This document shows, piece by piece, positions 12,110 to 24,547 of a stretch of DNA of 64,000 nucleotides. Both the position numbers and the translations under genes were made by a program. The stretch lies in the NCBI GenBank assembly GCA_020310875.1, contig CM035417.1:86291440-86355439 (forward strand), written 5' to 3'. Under the pieces are notes generated by a model, which was given only the letters and a program-made list of their open reading frames with translations, searched no databases and was not told where the DNA came from. This DNA is from Ceratopteris richardii. Its lineage: Eukaryota; Streptophyta; Polypodiopsida; Polypodiales; Pteridaceae. Within the stretch, counting starts at the first letter, position 1, and each line of letters starts with the position of its first letter.

Positions 12110-13822
12110 CCAACCCTAACTCAAGAAGATCAACACCAAGCAGAGGACATCAACTCAGAAGATGAGGAGCAGATTGACTTCAAAGCTTGGAATTCAAGAG
12201 GAAAGTTCAAATACAAGCAATTAAAGGATCTAACCGAGTCTTCCAATCAAGCTTAAGGAGATCACAAAGAGAAAGTAAGAAGCCCATAAGGTATGGATAT
12301 TATACATCCTTAGTCACAAAGAACTCTGTGTACATCACTAAAGATTCCATGGTAGAGGATCCTTCTTCATTTGAAGAGGCTAAGAAGAAGAAAGAGTGGA
12401 GAGAGACCCCATGCAGAAATACATGGAAGCATTGCAAGAAAACAACACTTGGGATCTAGTTCCCAAGAAGCCAAATATGAAGGTAATTGGTTCAAGGTGG
12501 ATATATAAAATTAAAAAGAACTCTCATGGTTCTATAAATAGGTACAAGGCAAGACTAGTGGCAAAGGGATTTGCCCAAACACATGGAGTAGACTATGGTG
12601 AAACATTTTCACCTGTGGGAAAGATGCCAACAATCAGGGTATTGGTATGTCTTGCTGCATCCAAAAATTGGAATTTATATCAGTTAGATGTCAAGAATGC
12701 ATTTTTAAATGGTTGGATATCAGAAGAAGTGTATATGGCACAACCTCCAGGTTTTGAAGATGAAGAAAATGCAGGGTATGTATGCAAGCTTAGGAAAGCA
12801 CTCTATGGTCTCAAGCAAGCTCCTAGAGCTTGGAACCATAGGCTTGTTACCTAATTGCAGGATCAAGGCTTTGTGACAAGCAAGGCAAACTCTTCTTTTA
12901 TTTGTTAAGAAGAATAAATCAGAGTTCATCTACTTATGTGTTTATGTAGACGATATCATTATTATAGGTAATGATTCTGATGGTATCAAGCACGTCAAGT
13001 CTCACTTAATGAAGGAGTTCAAAATCAATGATCTAGGATTATTAACCTATTTCCTTGGATTAGAACTTGTGTATAAAGATTCAAGTATATTCATCACACA
13101 AAGGAAGTACATACATGATATGTTCGTAAATTTTAACATGGAGAACACTAAGGTTGTAGGTATTCCTATGGAGATCAATCATAAGCTAAGTTCACATGAA
13201 GATGAACTACTTGAAGATGTTACAAGTTATCAACAAATTGTGGGTAGTCTTAATGATGCTAATTTGACATTAAGTCAGTTCATGCATGTAGCAAGGAAGC
13301 CACACATGGAAGCTGCAAAGAGGGTGCTTAAATATCTTAAGGTAACAATGAATTAGGGATTGTTATCCCTTTACTTCTGACATAGATATAAAGTTATATT
13401 TTGATGCAAATTGGGCTGGTCCCAAGGATGATAGGAGAATCACTTCAGGATACCTATCTTTTGCAGGTTCAAAACTCATATCTTGGACATCGAAGAAGCA
13501 ACCAACTATGGCCTTATCTTCCACTAAAGGAGACACATTCCTACACTCCAATTATCTTTGGAGATACACTAGTTCACTTCACTTGGTTGCAAATCATGTG
13601 TACCATGCTAGGACTAAGCACATTGAAGTGCACTATCATTATAATGGTAAGAAATTTCTAAGCAACGATATCCAATTATACTATGTATCAACTCATTTTC
13701 GATGTGAAGATTTACTCACGAAAGCATTGGATGGAACAAAGATGAACAGGTTCAAATTGTTCATTGGGTTGCAAGAGATCAAGGAGCAATGAAGATCAAG
13801 CATGTTAGGCTTGAGGGGGAGT
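12110..13822 (+). mobile_element. Copia-3, 5'-truncated Copia RT/RNase H fragment
   Basis: Reverse transcriptase (about 12.4-13.0 kb) shows [19 protein letters not shown], the [11 protein letters not shown] block and [15 protein letters not shown], with YVDD near 12.94 kb. RNase H follows (about 13.1-13.8 kb) with HIEVHYHY and DLLTKAL. It is a different Copia lineage from Copia-1/2. It ends in a G-rich polypurine tract (about 13808-13822) and an LTR. Gag, protease and integrase are not seen. It is a broken fossil with about five interruptions. Confidence 0.92.
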
Positions 13823-14918
13823 TGTTGGTGCAATTAAGCCCAAGCCTACACACTTGATCATTGTTGGTGCAATTAAGCCCAAGCCTACACACTTGATCAT
13901 TTCCACATAAACTTGATGTATTGATATTACATTTGGAAGGATTCATATATACAACCTCTTGCAACTTTGAGCTATAATTACTCATTGTAAAAGGTCAATA
14001 AACCCACAAGGATTTAGGAAGCATATAATCTCACATCTTTGGTAGTTGAGTCAAGAGAGAATCAATCCTATACTTTAGGATTACTTTTAGGTGGAGATTC
14101 GAATTCAAATTCAAATCCTTGGCTCCAACAAAAGCTATAAAAGAGGATATGAAATTCCCATGTGTATCTTGAGGTTCAGAGATCATATCCTTGTACTTTC
14201 ATTGAGGAGAGGAGCTCACCTCATAGCTCACTCTCTCTACACTCATTGAGCAATGACTTATTGCCAATGACATTGTAATTTTTCATGATTTAATCCATAC
14301 ATGTTCATTACTTCCTACTCTCATATCTCTGTCACACTTCATCAGAACAGTGAATTTGTGTCAGTTGGTTCTCACTATATAGTGCATCATTTTGTTTTAT
14401 TTAAAGCATTATATCTTTAGCATACTGTCTACTTTAACATACAAAGTTTCATTAATAATGGTCCACTCGATCGTCAAATATTAATCAAACATTGCTCACT
14501 CGTCTCTGATTGTCAAGGCCCATAAAAGTCGAGATGCAAGCTTAACTTGCTAAAACATATTTCTCTTCATATAGTATATCATTTTAGATGATTCCACTCA
14601 TTATTGGTAGCTTGTTAAGATTATTGAAGTTCCCAAAAGGAATTTTGTTAATTGTTTCTATACTCAGAGAATTGTGTAAAACTCTGAGTAGGTGTCTCAA
14701 CAAAAATAGCAAGTTTTGTACCTTGGATCATATGCCTACCTATTTGTTTTGATCCTATCATTAGTGCATCATCTTCCAAGCAACATATGTGATCATTTAT
14801 GCATATTAGATAGCTAAAGAGACCCACTACACTCTCCAGCCATCACTTATAGCAAGTGTGAAGCAGGTTTTAGCTACACCAACTCATCTCATGTGATTAT
14901 CCACCATCTCCTGCAACA
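13823..14918 (+). repeat. 3' LTR of Copia-3 with a duplicated start
   Basis: The LTR begins TGTTGGTGCAATTAAGCCC and ends CTGCAACA. The first 39 bases occur twice in direct tandem (13823-13861 and 13862-13900). A TATA-like GCTATAAAAG lies at about 14134-14143, in the expected U3 position. Length is 1057 bp without the extra 39. Confidence 0.8.
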
Positions 14919-15932
14919 ATCATTTCACATAAACTTGATGTCTTGATATTACATTTGGAAGGATTCATATATACAAGCTCTTGTAACTTTGAGTTATAAT
15001 AACAAATTGTAAAAGTTCAATAAACCATGAGGAGTTAGAAAGTATAGTCTCGCATCTTTGGTAGTTGAGTCAAGAGAGAATCAATCGTATACTTTAGGAT
15101 TACTTTGAGGTGGATATTTGAATTCAAATTCAAATCCTTGTCTCCAACAAAAGCTATAAAAGAGGATATGAAATGTGCGCATGTATCTCGAGGTTCAGAG
15201 ATCATATTCTTGTACTTTCATTGAGAAGAGGAGCTCACCTCATAGCTCACTCTCTCTCTACACTCATTCAACAATGACTTATTGCCAATGAAATTGTAAT
15301 TTTACATGATTTAATCCATACATGTTCATTACTTCCTACTCTCATATCTCTATCACACTTCATCAGAACAGCTAATTTGTCTAAGTTGGTTCTCACTGTA
15401 TAGTGCATCATTTTGTGTGATTTAAAGCATGATATGTTCAACATACTGTCTACTTTGATGTAGAAAGTTTCATTGATAATGGTTCACTGGATTGTCAGAT
15501 ATTAATCGAACATTACTCACTATTCTGTGATTATCAAGGCCCCTAAAAGTCACAATGCAATCTTAACTTGCTAAACATATTTCTCTACATATAGTTTATC
15601 ATTTTAGATGATTCCATTCATGATTGGTAGCTTGTTAAGCTAATTGAAGTTCCCCAAAAGTAATTCTCTTAATTGTTGTTGTAATCTTGTGCAAAACTCT
15701 GAGCAAGTGTCTCAACAAAAATATCAAGTTCTATACCTTGGATCATATGCCTACGTATCTATTTTGATCCTATCATTAGTGCATCATCTTCCAAGAAACA
15801 TGTGTGATCAATTGTGCATATTAGCTAGCTAAAGAGGCTCACTACACTCTCCAACCATCAATTATAGCAATGCGAAGCAAGTTTTAGCTACACCAACTCA
15901 TCTCTTGTGATTATCCACCATCTCCTCCAACA
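14919..15932 (+). repeat. Second Copia-3 LTR copy in tandem
   Basis: From ATCATTTCACATAAACTTGATG to CTCCAACA this repeats the previous LTR in the same direction and order, including GCTATAAAAG near 15153. It lacks the first 35 or so bases. Over the first 430 aligned bases roughly 8% differ by eye. No internal sequence lies between the two copies. Confidence 0.82.
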
Positions 15933-16637
15933 CTTTCCATAACAAATAATAATTGTTATTATTGAATATGCTCGCAAACCAATACCAATAATCTTGTATT
16001 TCACACTATTATCTTATCGCATCTATTCTTGTTAATCCCTCAGGTTCATTGCTCCTTGCTCAGTGAGTCTCTTGCCATAGGTCTTATGTGACTTGAAAAT
16101 GTTATCCAGTACATGAACCATTTTGACCTCTTGTAGTGTTTGTCTAAGAGATCTGGAATACTTGAAGGAAAGGGCTATGCTTCTTAATTTTGACCCTTGG
16201 TATGGTATTGGAGCTTGACTTGGAAGCCAAGATCACTTTTGGAGATAAATCAAGTCATTAATATACTCATCAAACTCTACCATGGCAACAACAATATACA
16301 CCAGACCATGTTGAATCGAGTTTTCTTGATATATGAGAACAACTGCATATGAGCTAATAAACATGTTTGGCAATAATGTAAAATATCACATATATCACCA
16401 AAATTAATGGCTAGAGGACAAAAAACAAGTCCTACAACAGGTACACATAATATCTCCAAGAAAGGACCTAGCTTGCAAAATCTTTCTCCAACCCTTAGAA
16501 AGCATGAATGTACTCTATCCTATTGCAAGAAAGGTGGTCGAAGGGACGTCTGTCCAAACCCCAAAAATACCAACCATAACATAACCCAAAAGATCATTTA
16601 CTTTGATCTCATATGGTTGAAAATTAGAAGAATGATT
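15933..16637. other. Stretch without recognisable gene
   Basis: No element end, domain or long conserved frame is recognised. A short frame on + (16407-16649) with a CX3C-like cysteine pattern is probably chance. The stretch continues on the far side of Copia-2 at 21792. Confidence 0.5.
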
Positions 16638-16867
16638 TGTTGGAGATAGACGTCTGCGGAAGCACGCGAACAGCACAAGGAAGAAGAAGAAGCTTGGAGC
16701 ACAACACACAAGACTGAATGTATTACTAGAGAATGTACAAAGATAAGTAGCCCATTAGGGCAATCGGCGTATATACAAGCCGGGGGAAAAAAACCTCCTA
16801 AAGAGGGAAAAAAGTGCCCCGGCGGTCCTAGAGTGTTCACACACATCACTACCTAAATATATCAACA
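16638..16867 (-). repeat. 3' LTR of Copia-2 (230 bp)
   Basis: On the + strand it runs TGTTGGAGATAGAC to ATATATCAACA. A CCCCCTGGGA stretch (complement of the polypurine tract) adjoins its right side at about 16870-16880, showing this is the downstream LTR of a - strand element. Confidence 0.93.
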
Positions 16868-19800
16868 AATCCCCCTGGGAGTGATGCGGTGAACAAGGAG
16901 CTGGCACTCATGTATAAGGAAGTGCCAAGCTATGTGGAAATCACTCCACAAAAGGAAGTAAGCCCAAAGCTTTGCGGAAAGCTTCAAACTTCTTCCTAGG
17001 CAGAGCCTTCGTGAAAAGGTCTGCAATGTTCTCCTGCGTGGGCACATATGCTAAGCTGATCTCCCCAGCAGAGAACCTCTCCCTGACATAGTGATAATGC
17101 ACCTCAATGTGCTTAGTGCGAGCATGGAACACAGGGTTCCTCGCAACTGCCAATGCGCTCTGACTGTCAGTGAAGATGGTGGTGGCAGAAGACTGGCCAA
17201 CACCCAAATCATCCATAAGGCATCTGAGCCACACACACTCAACAGTCGCTGTGAAAGCTGCCCTATACTCAGCCTCACAACTGGAAGTGGCCACAGTAGG
17301 CTGCTTCTTGCTCAACCAAGATATACATGAGCTACCAAGCATGAAGCAAAAACCACTGGTGGACACACGAGTGTCATAGCAACCAGCCCAATCTGAGTCA
17401 GAAAAAGCATGCAAATCTGGCGGTAGTGATCCCCCCTTGGGATAAAACAACCCAAGTAGCCGAGTACCACTCAAGTAGCGAAAGATGCGCTTAACCGCTT
17501 TCCAATGCGTGACTCCTGGGCAATGCATAAACCTGCTCATCTGTGAGACAGCAAACTGAATATCTGGCCGAGTAATGCATAAGTAAATCAAGCATCCAAC
17601 AGCCTGCTGATAGAGAACAGCATCAAATGCATCTCCAGCATCATGAAGACTCAATCGTAAACCTGTCTCCATAGGAGTGGCAATAGGCTTACAGTCTTCA
17701 AGGCCAAAACGCTGCAATAATGTGTCAATATATTTCGTTTGACACAAAGCCATTCCACCATCAAAATGCATAAATTGAATGCCCAAATAGTGATGCAAAT
17801 GCCCCAAATCAGACATCTCAAATGAGGCATGCAAATCAGTCTTAAAATCAGCAATATGTGTCTCAATAGGACCAGTGAGCAGCATGTCATCAACATAGAC
17901 AACAATGATCAGAAGCACATCATTAGCACGCTTAACATATAAGGTGCTTTCAGTTGGACTATTCTCAAAACCATGTGCAATCAGATACGCATGTATCTTC
18001 TCATACCAAGCACGTGGTGCTTGCTTTAAACCATATAATGCCTTCTTTAACCTGCAAACCTGGTTTTCATGCCCTTTCTGCACAAAGCCACGGGGCTGAA
18101 AAACATACACTTCTTCATGCAAGTCACCATTCAGAAATGTTGTTTTAATGTCCAACTGATGTACATTCCAACCATGATGGGCTGCAAGTGCACAAATGCT
18201 GCGAACAGTAGTCATACGGCATGTAGGTGAAAAGGTCTCATCAAAATCAATGCCTTTTTCCTGTGCATAACCCTTTGCAACAAGCCTAGCCTTATACCTG
18301 TCAACTGTACCATCAGGTTTACGCTTCAGCTTGTATACCCACTTAGTGCCAATGGCCTTCTTGCCAGGAGGCAAGTCACATAAAGACCATGTACCATTCT
18401 TCATTATAGCATCATATTCAGATTGCATAGCAGCCATCCAATTTTCTGAATTTTGTGCTTCATCAAAAGAAACAGGCTCATTCTCATCACAGAGACTAGA
18501 CGCAGCCATAGCATAGCAATCTGATGCAAAGGAGGCATTATGAGAGCCTGAACGAGTACGATATGACAAAGGTGCATCTAATTTGCTGTCATGCAAAGTC
18601 TGCACCAGCCATTTTGGCATAGTTTTTGCCTGCTCAATATCAGCTCTCTCATCAACAAGTGCATCATGTAAATCTGCATCAGAAGTGGAATGATCTGCAT
18701 CATCATATGAAACCTGCAAAGGTTGAGAAGTTGCCTCATTAGGACCAGCACTAGCCTGTCCACCTGTAAAAAGAGGCATCAAAGTATCATACATGTCTTT
18801 GGAGCTAACAGATGTCTCCTTAGTACATGAAAGCAATGGCTGAATAGCATCTTCCACAAAGACAACATCACGGCTAACCAGAATGCGTTTAGTCTGTGGA
18901 TGATACAGACGATATCCTTTACTTTCAGAACTGTACCCAACAAAAATACATTTTACTGCCTTATCATCCAATTTTCTGCGATGTTGTTCAGGCACTAATG
19001 CATATGCCAAACAACCAAAAACACGCAGATGAGCAACAGATGGCTTGCGGTCATGCCAAGCCTCATATGGAGTGATAGACTGCAACGCTTTAGTGGGACA
19101 CCTGTTCAGTATATATGCTGCACACATGACAGCCTCAAGCCAGAAACTATGTGGTAAAGCCTGACTTTTGACCATGCACCTCGCCATCTCCATGAGTGAC
19201 CTGTTCTTTCGTTCAGCAACTCCATTCTGTTGAGGTGTATACGGCACTGTACACTGGTGTTTTATCCCACGTTCAGCCAGAAATGCATTAAAATCTGAAG
19301 ACATATATTCCCCCCCTCGATCAGAACGGAGGGTGCCCATTTTACATGCTGACAGATTTTCAGCCAAAACCAAAAACTGTTTGAAGCACATGAACACTTC
19401 GGACTTTGCTTTGAGTGGATATACCCATGCATGCCTGGAAAAATCATCAATGAAAGTCACGAAGTAAAGGTAATTTCCAAAAGAGGGTGTTTGCATAGGA
19501 CCATAGACATCACTATGTACAAGCTGCAATTTCTGCGTAGCCCGAACTGAACCATCTTTTGGAAAGGAAGAACGCTGCATTTTGCCCAAAATACAGCCTT
19601 CACAAACATGTTTTCCAGGTGCCTCAAGTTTGGGCAAAGAGGACACCATTTCAAATTTCTGCAGGCGTAACAAACTAGCAAAATTCAGATGACCAAATCG
19701 TGCATGCCAAAGCTTTGCATCTGACATAGCCTGAGAATCATGAACTGCACATGCCGAATCATTCACAGATCTTTCATAGTCTATGAGCTTATACAGCCCA

Positions 19801-21547
19801 CGACATAAAATGCCAGAAGCAATAATCACATCGCCATTTGAGAGATCGTGGACTGTACACCTGTCATCAACAAATTTCACAACCAAGCCAATCTTGGCTA
19901 ATGCAGAAACTGATAACAGGTTCTTTTTGATCCCTGGCACAAATAAAGCATCTGACAAAGTGAAAGAACTACCATCAGCAATAGTCAGAATGATCTTACC
20001 AACTCCCATAACAGGATAAGAGGAGTTATTGGCGCATGTGACAGTATTCCCTGTAGGGGCAGGCTCGAGTGAAGAGAAGAAACTGCGCTGCGAGGTAATA
20101 TGTTTGGTCGCCCCACTGTCAAAGTACCAAACATCTGATTCTACTGCAGACATGCACTAATCATGAGAAGATGGGTCAAAACTGCAGATAGTAGTAAACG
20201 CCCATTCTTCTTCCTGCACAAGATTTGCAGACTCTGTTTTCGGTGTAGAGGCCTCTGCAACAACCATTCCAGCCTCTTTCTTCTTTGCCTCTTTAGCAGC
20301 CAGTTTTGGACAGTTCTTTATAATATGATCATTTCCTTTACAGTACTTGCAGAACAATTTCTGCTTTTCTGATTTCTTTTCATCTTTATCCTAGTTCTTC
20401 GATTGTGCAGCATTTGCAGATTTCCGCTTACTAGTAGAAGAGCTCCATTTTCCTTTGCCCTTCTGACTAGCCAGGAAAGCTTGATGTGCAACATGCATAA
20501 TGGACCTGTTCTGCCTGGATTGATCTTCCTGCAACAGAACAGAGACTAATTCCTCAAATGACAAGGCATTCGGATTGCCTTTCATCATCAACCGAAGAGT
20601 AGAGGCAAAACTCTGATATGAATCAGGAAGACCATTCAGAACGGTCTGCACAAGTGAGCTATCTGGTATAACCTCATCAGCAGAAATCAATTGTTCCTTC
20701 AGGTCTTTGATCTTTGTAAGAGAACTGTCCATAGAATCACCTTCATTCATGTGCTCACTCTCCAACTGTTTTCGGAGGTAAGCAACACGAGCCTCATTCC
20801 TAGCCTGGTACAAAGTGGTAAGTGTATCCCAAGCATCCTTTGTTGTTCTGCAAGAGCGAATGTGAGGAATAATGGCACGTTTGACAGACAAGGCTATCAA
20901 TGCATGTGCCTGGGCATCTCTGCCATCCCAACGAATCTGCTCTGCAGTAGGTGCAACAAAAACAGCAGCACGAACAGGAATCTGTGGAATATCATCTTCG
21001 ACACCATCTTCATCAGCTCCAACACCTGTATTTGCAGTACCTGTCGTTACAGGTGTAACAGGACGTCTTTCAACACCCTGCACAATGTTCCACAATCCTT
21101 TTGCAACCAGTACATGTCGCATCATATAAGCCCATAATGGGTAGTTGGTACCATCCAACTTATCCTCAACAGCCAACATACAAAATACATCACTGCTTTC
21201 AGCCATGGCCGGTGACTAAAATACCTTGATGCAGAAAATTGACTGTATCTCAAAAAGTTGAACAGAACTGCCCAAACGAGTTCTGCTAGACCTGTAGCAG
21301 ACTTCGAGACGCTTAAACTGGCGAACAGAAACTGGTATATACCTTTGGCACAAAAGGACAAAATAGCCTGCACAAGCACTGTGATAGTGCGTTCGGAGGC
21401 CGAAACGAGCTCAGATCGCAATTTCGGCACCACATAGCAAAGTTGTTTTGATTAGGGAAACACCCTGAGTATGCTCACCAAATTTCATGCGAATCTGAGA
21501 CTGCAAACGGAGGAGTGTCGACGGCGCCCTAGAAGAAGCGACGACCT

Positions 21548-21559
21548 GCTCTGATACCA
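21548..21559 (-). other. Primer-binding site, initiator tRNA-Met type
   Basis: On the - strand this reads TGGTATCAGAGC, the standard complement of the 3' end of plant initiator tRNA-Met and the common primer site of Copia elements. It lies two bases after the 5' LTR. Confidence 0.93.
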
Positions 21560-21561
21560 AT

Positions 21562-21791
21562 TGTTGGAGATAGACATCTGCGGAAGCACGCGAACAGCAC
21601 AAGGAAGAAGAAGAAGCTTGGAGCACAACACACAAGACTGAATGTATTACTAGAGAATGTACAAAGATAAGTAGCCCATTAGGGCAATCGGCGTATATAC
21701 AAGCTGGGGGAAAAAAACCTCCTAAAGAGGGAAAAAAGTGCCCCGACGGTCCTAGAGTGTTCACACACATCACTACCTAAATATATCAACA
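21562..21791 (-). repeat. 5' LTR of Copia-2 (230 bp)
   Basis: Same length as the copy at 16638-16867, with three differences by eye. The primer-binding site lies two bases to its left, showing that the element reads on the - strand. Confidence 0.93.
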
Positions 21792-22334
21792 TGATCCTTG
21801 ATAAAATCTTTCAAGTATGCAAAATAGGAATGGAAGCAGAAGTCAATAAAATCATGAACTAAAACATAGCTTCCTTTTATAGTGTCTCAAACTCCACCCA
21901 CAAAATAGTCAACGAATTTTCTCTCCCTTCTATTCCTATTTGCTTCAAATGTTGCCACCAATGGAGTGAAAAAACCCATATATTATGCCAGCAAGGACAC
22001 TCCAACAATTCCAAACACAAGGACTTAAACTAGTGGTAGTGGAAAAATGAGAAACAACACAACCCTCAACACTAGACCGAGCCACTTTGTGCCTCCTTCA
22101 AGGAATTACAGTTGGTTCTAGTTTATCACCACTGACAAACATACCTCTACAAAATACCTGCAATCAAACATTTATTATGCATAATGGAAACATGTTAGAG
22201 CACAAGAATCAGCAATTTATAGAGCTAACAGTTATATCAAACTTGGAAGAATGGTGGTATAAAGGAATGCATTGGAGGAACCAAAAGTCAGAAAAGGAGA
22301 CAAAAAGAAGACCAGGTAAATTATGCAAAACATT
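21792..22334. other. Stretch without recognisable gene
   Basis: This continues the unassigned DNA at 15933-16637, interrupted by Copia-2. A cysteine/histidine pattern on + near 21945-22000 (CFKCC...C...H) hints at a knuckle but is not enough for a call. Confidence 0.45.
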
Positions 22335-22533
22335 TTGAGATTCATAATATTTTAGCTTTTACTTCAGTTGAGAATGAACCAACTAGTGTTCAAGATGCAT
22401 TACAAAGTAATAGGATTATCACAAGTCCCACGATTGGATTCAATTATAGAAATAAGTGTATCTACATGACACAACAGAAATACTTTGAGAAATTATTGGA
22501 AAGGTTTGAGATAACAAATTATAAGCCTATGTA
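22335..22533 (+). mobile_element. Copia RT/RNase H scrap
   Basis: Two short Copia-like blocks are visible: ENEPTSVQDALQSN, as found before the RT domain, and CIYMTQQKYFEKLLERFEI, as found at the RT-RNase H junction. What normally lies between them is absent. It is a small broken fossil. Confidence 0.65.
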
Positions 22534-22566
22534 GTGTGTGTGTGTGTATATGTGTATGTGTGTATG
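22530..22566 (+). repeat. TG/TATG-rich microsatellite
   Basis: An imperfect (TG)n tract with TATG steps sits between the Copia scrap and the solo L LTR. Confidence 0.8.
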
Positions 22567-23545
22567 TGTTGGGGGATTCTTGGACAAGAAGAAATTTGAG
22601 TGTTTGTAGGAGAAAAGGGAAAGACAAGAAGAAATATACACACTGGAAGCCTCTATCGATTTGATTATAAGAAGAAAAATACAATGGTGATGCACAATAT
22701 AATCTAATGATTTTGTGCAAAATCCCATAGAGTGATCAATTACAAAATACCAAATACCAAGGGTCTTGTTGTTGCCGGCCTTCTCTGCACCAAACCTCCA
22801 CCTTCTCCAAGCCTGCACTTGTGCACACCTTGCACCAAGCTACCAATAAGGGGGAGGGATGGACACCTTCTGTCGGCATGCGCACAGCTTCAATGAGACC
22901 TTGGGATGAATAGCTTATCACTTCTCTGCACACTTACTTAGTCATTCTTCATGCACACCTTGCACTTCACTGCTCTACGTCACACACTGTGTGTCTCTTT
23001 CACTTCTCTCTCTTCCTAGCTTAGACTATGCTCACCTTGCTTAGTCTTGCTTAGTCTTGCTTAGTCGTCCAAGAATAGTCCTTGTCTTGATTTGAGTGTC
23101 GATTCACGTACGCCCCTAACTGCAAGAGTATCTTGGTGCTCACTTTGATGTCCCAAGATTGTCTCCACAATTGTCCTATAGTGACTTTAGACTAAAACAA
23201 AAATTTTAATTGGGAGCCATACTTTCACTTCTGTGTATGTTGCCGCTTCACATACCTTCACATTTTGCCTTTTAATTCTTCACTTGTGCACCTAAGAGAG
23301 AGTTCACGTGAACCTTGCAAAACACTTTGAACCTTAGAGAAATTACAAAAATACCTCTACAACCTGCAACCAACTTTCTACAATTTTACCCTTTGTGTGC
23401 ACTTTGACCCTCCAACTTTGAACACTTTGACTTCACCCATGTTGACTTTGACCTTGAACGTGTTGACTTTGATCAGTTTGACTTTGACTATGGTTGATTT
23501 TGACTATAGTTGACTTTGAGCATTATGACTTTTCTGGGCTAAACA
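22567..23545 (-). mobile_element. Solo LTR of family L (979 bp)
   Basis: On its own strand it begins TGTTTAGCCCAGAAAAG and ends CCCCCAACA. The other L copy is at 9942-12109. No primer-binding site, polypurine tract or internal region adjoins it, and no target duplication is evident (GTATG left, GTTGC right). U3 carries a dense run of TTGAC cores, listed separately. Confidence 0.75.
23404..23515 (-). promoter_or_regulatory. W-box-like TTGAC cluster in U3 of LTR L
   Basis: Nine TTGAC cores occur on the + strand within about 112 bases, mostly as GTTGACTTTGA-like units about 6-20 bases apart. On the LTR's own strand they read GTCAA, close to its start, where U3 promoter elements lie. TTGAC(C/T) is the known core bound by plant WRKY factors. 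The related copy at 9942-10000 keeps a few GTCAA units. Confidence 0.5.

Positions 23546-24547
<1,002 letters not shown>

Larger units (their letters stand above)
16638..21791 (-). mobile_element. Copia-2, nearly whole Ty1/copia element
   Basis: Read on the - strand: 5' LTR, primer-binding site, gag (about 20.2-21.2 kb; starts MAESSDVFCMLAVEDKLDG; one CCHC knuckle), protease with WYFDSGATKHIT, GAG-pre-integrase, integrase core, reverse transcriptase with VYVDDMLLTG and RNase H ending ADLFTKALP (all about 16.9-20.2 kb), polypurine tract, 3' LTR. Gag and pol look like one continuous frame, as in many plant Copia elements. It looks whole apart from about two breaks. The LTRs differ at 3 of 230 sites, all C/T-type changes at CpG-like positions, so the insertion is fairly recent. 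Flanks TGATT and TGATC are probably an eroded 5-bp target duplication. Confidence 0.95.

Noticed and set aside
16407-16649. Zinc-finger protein with a C-x3-C pattern
   Set aside because: A single short frame without a second metal-binding pair in phase. It runs into the Copia-2 LTR.
21548-21559. A tRNA gene
   Set aside because: Only the 12 bases complementary to a tRNA 3' end are present. No cloverleaf can be drawn. It is a primer-binding site.
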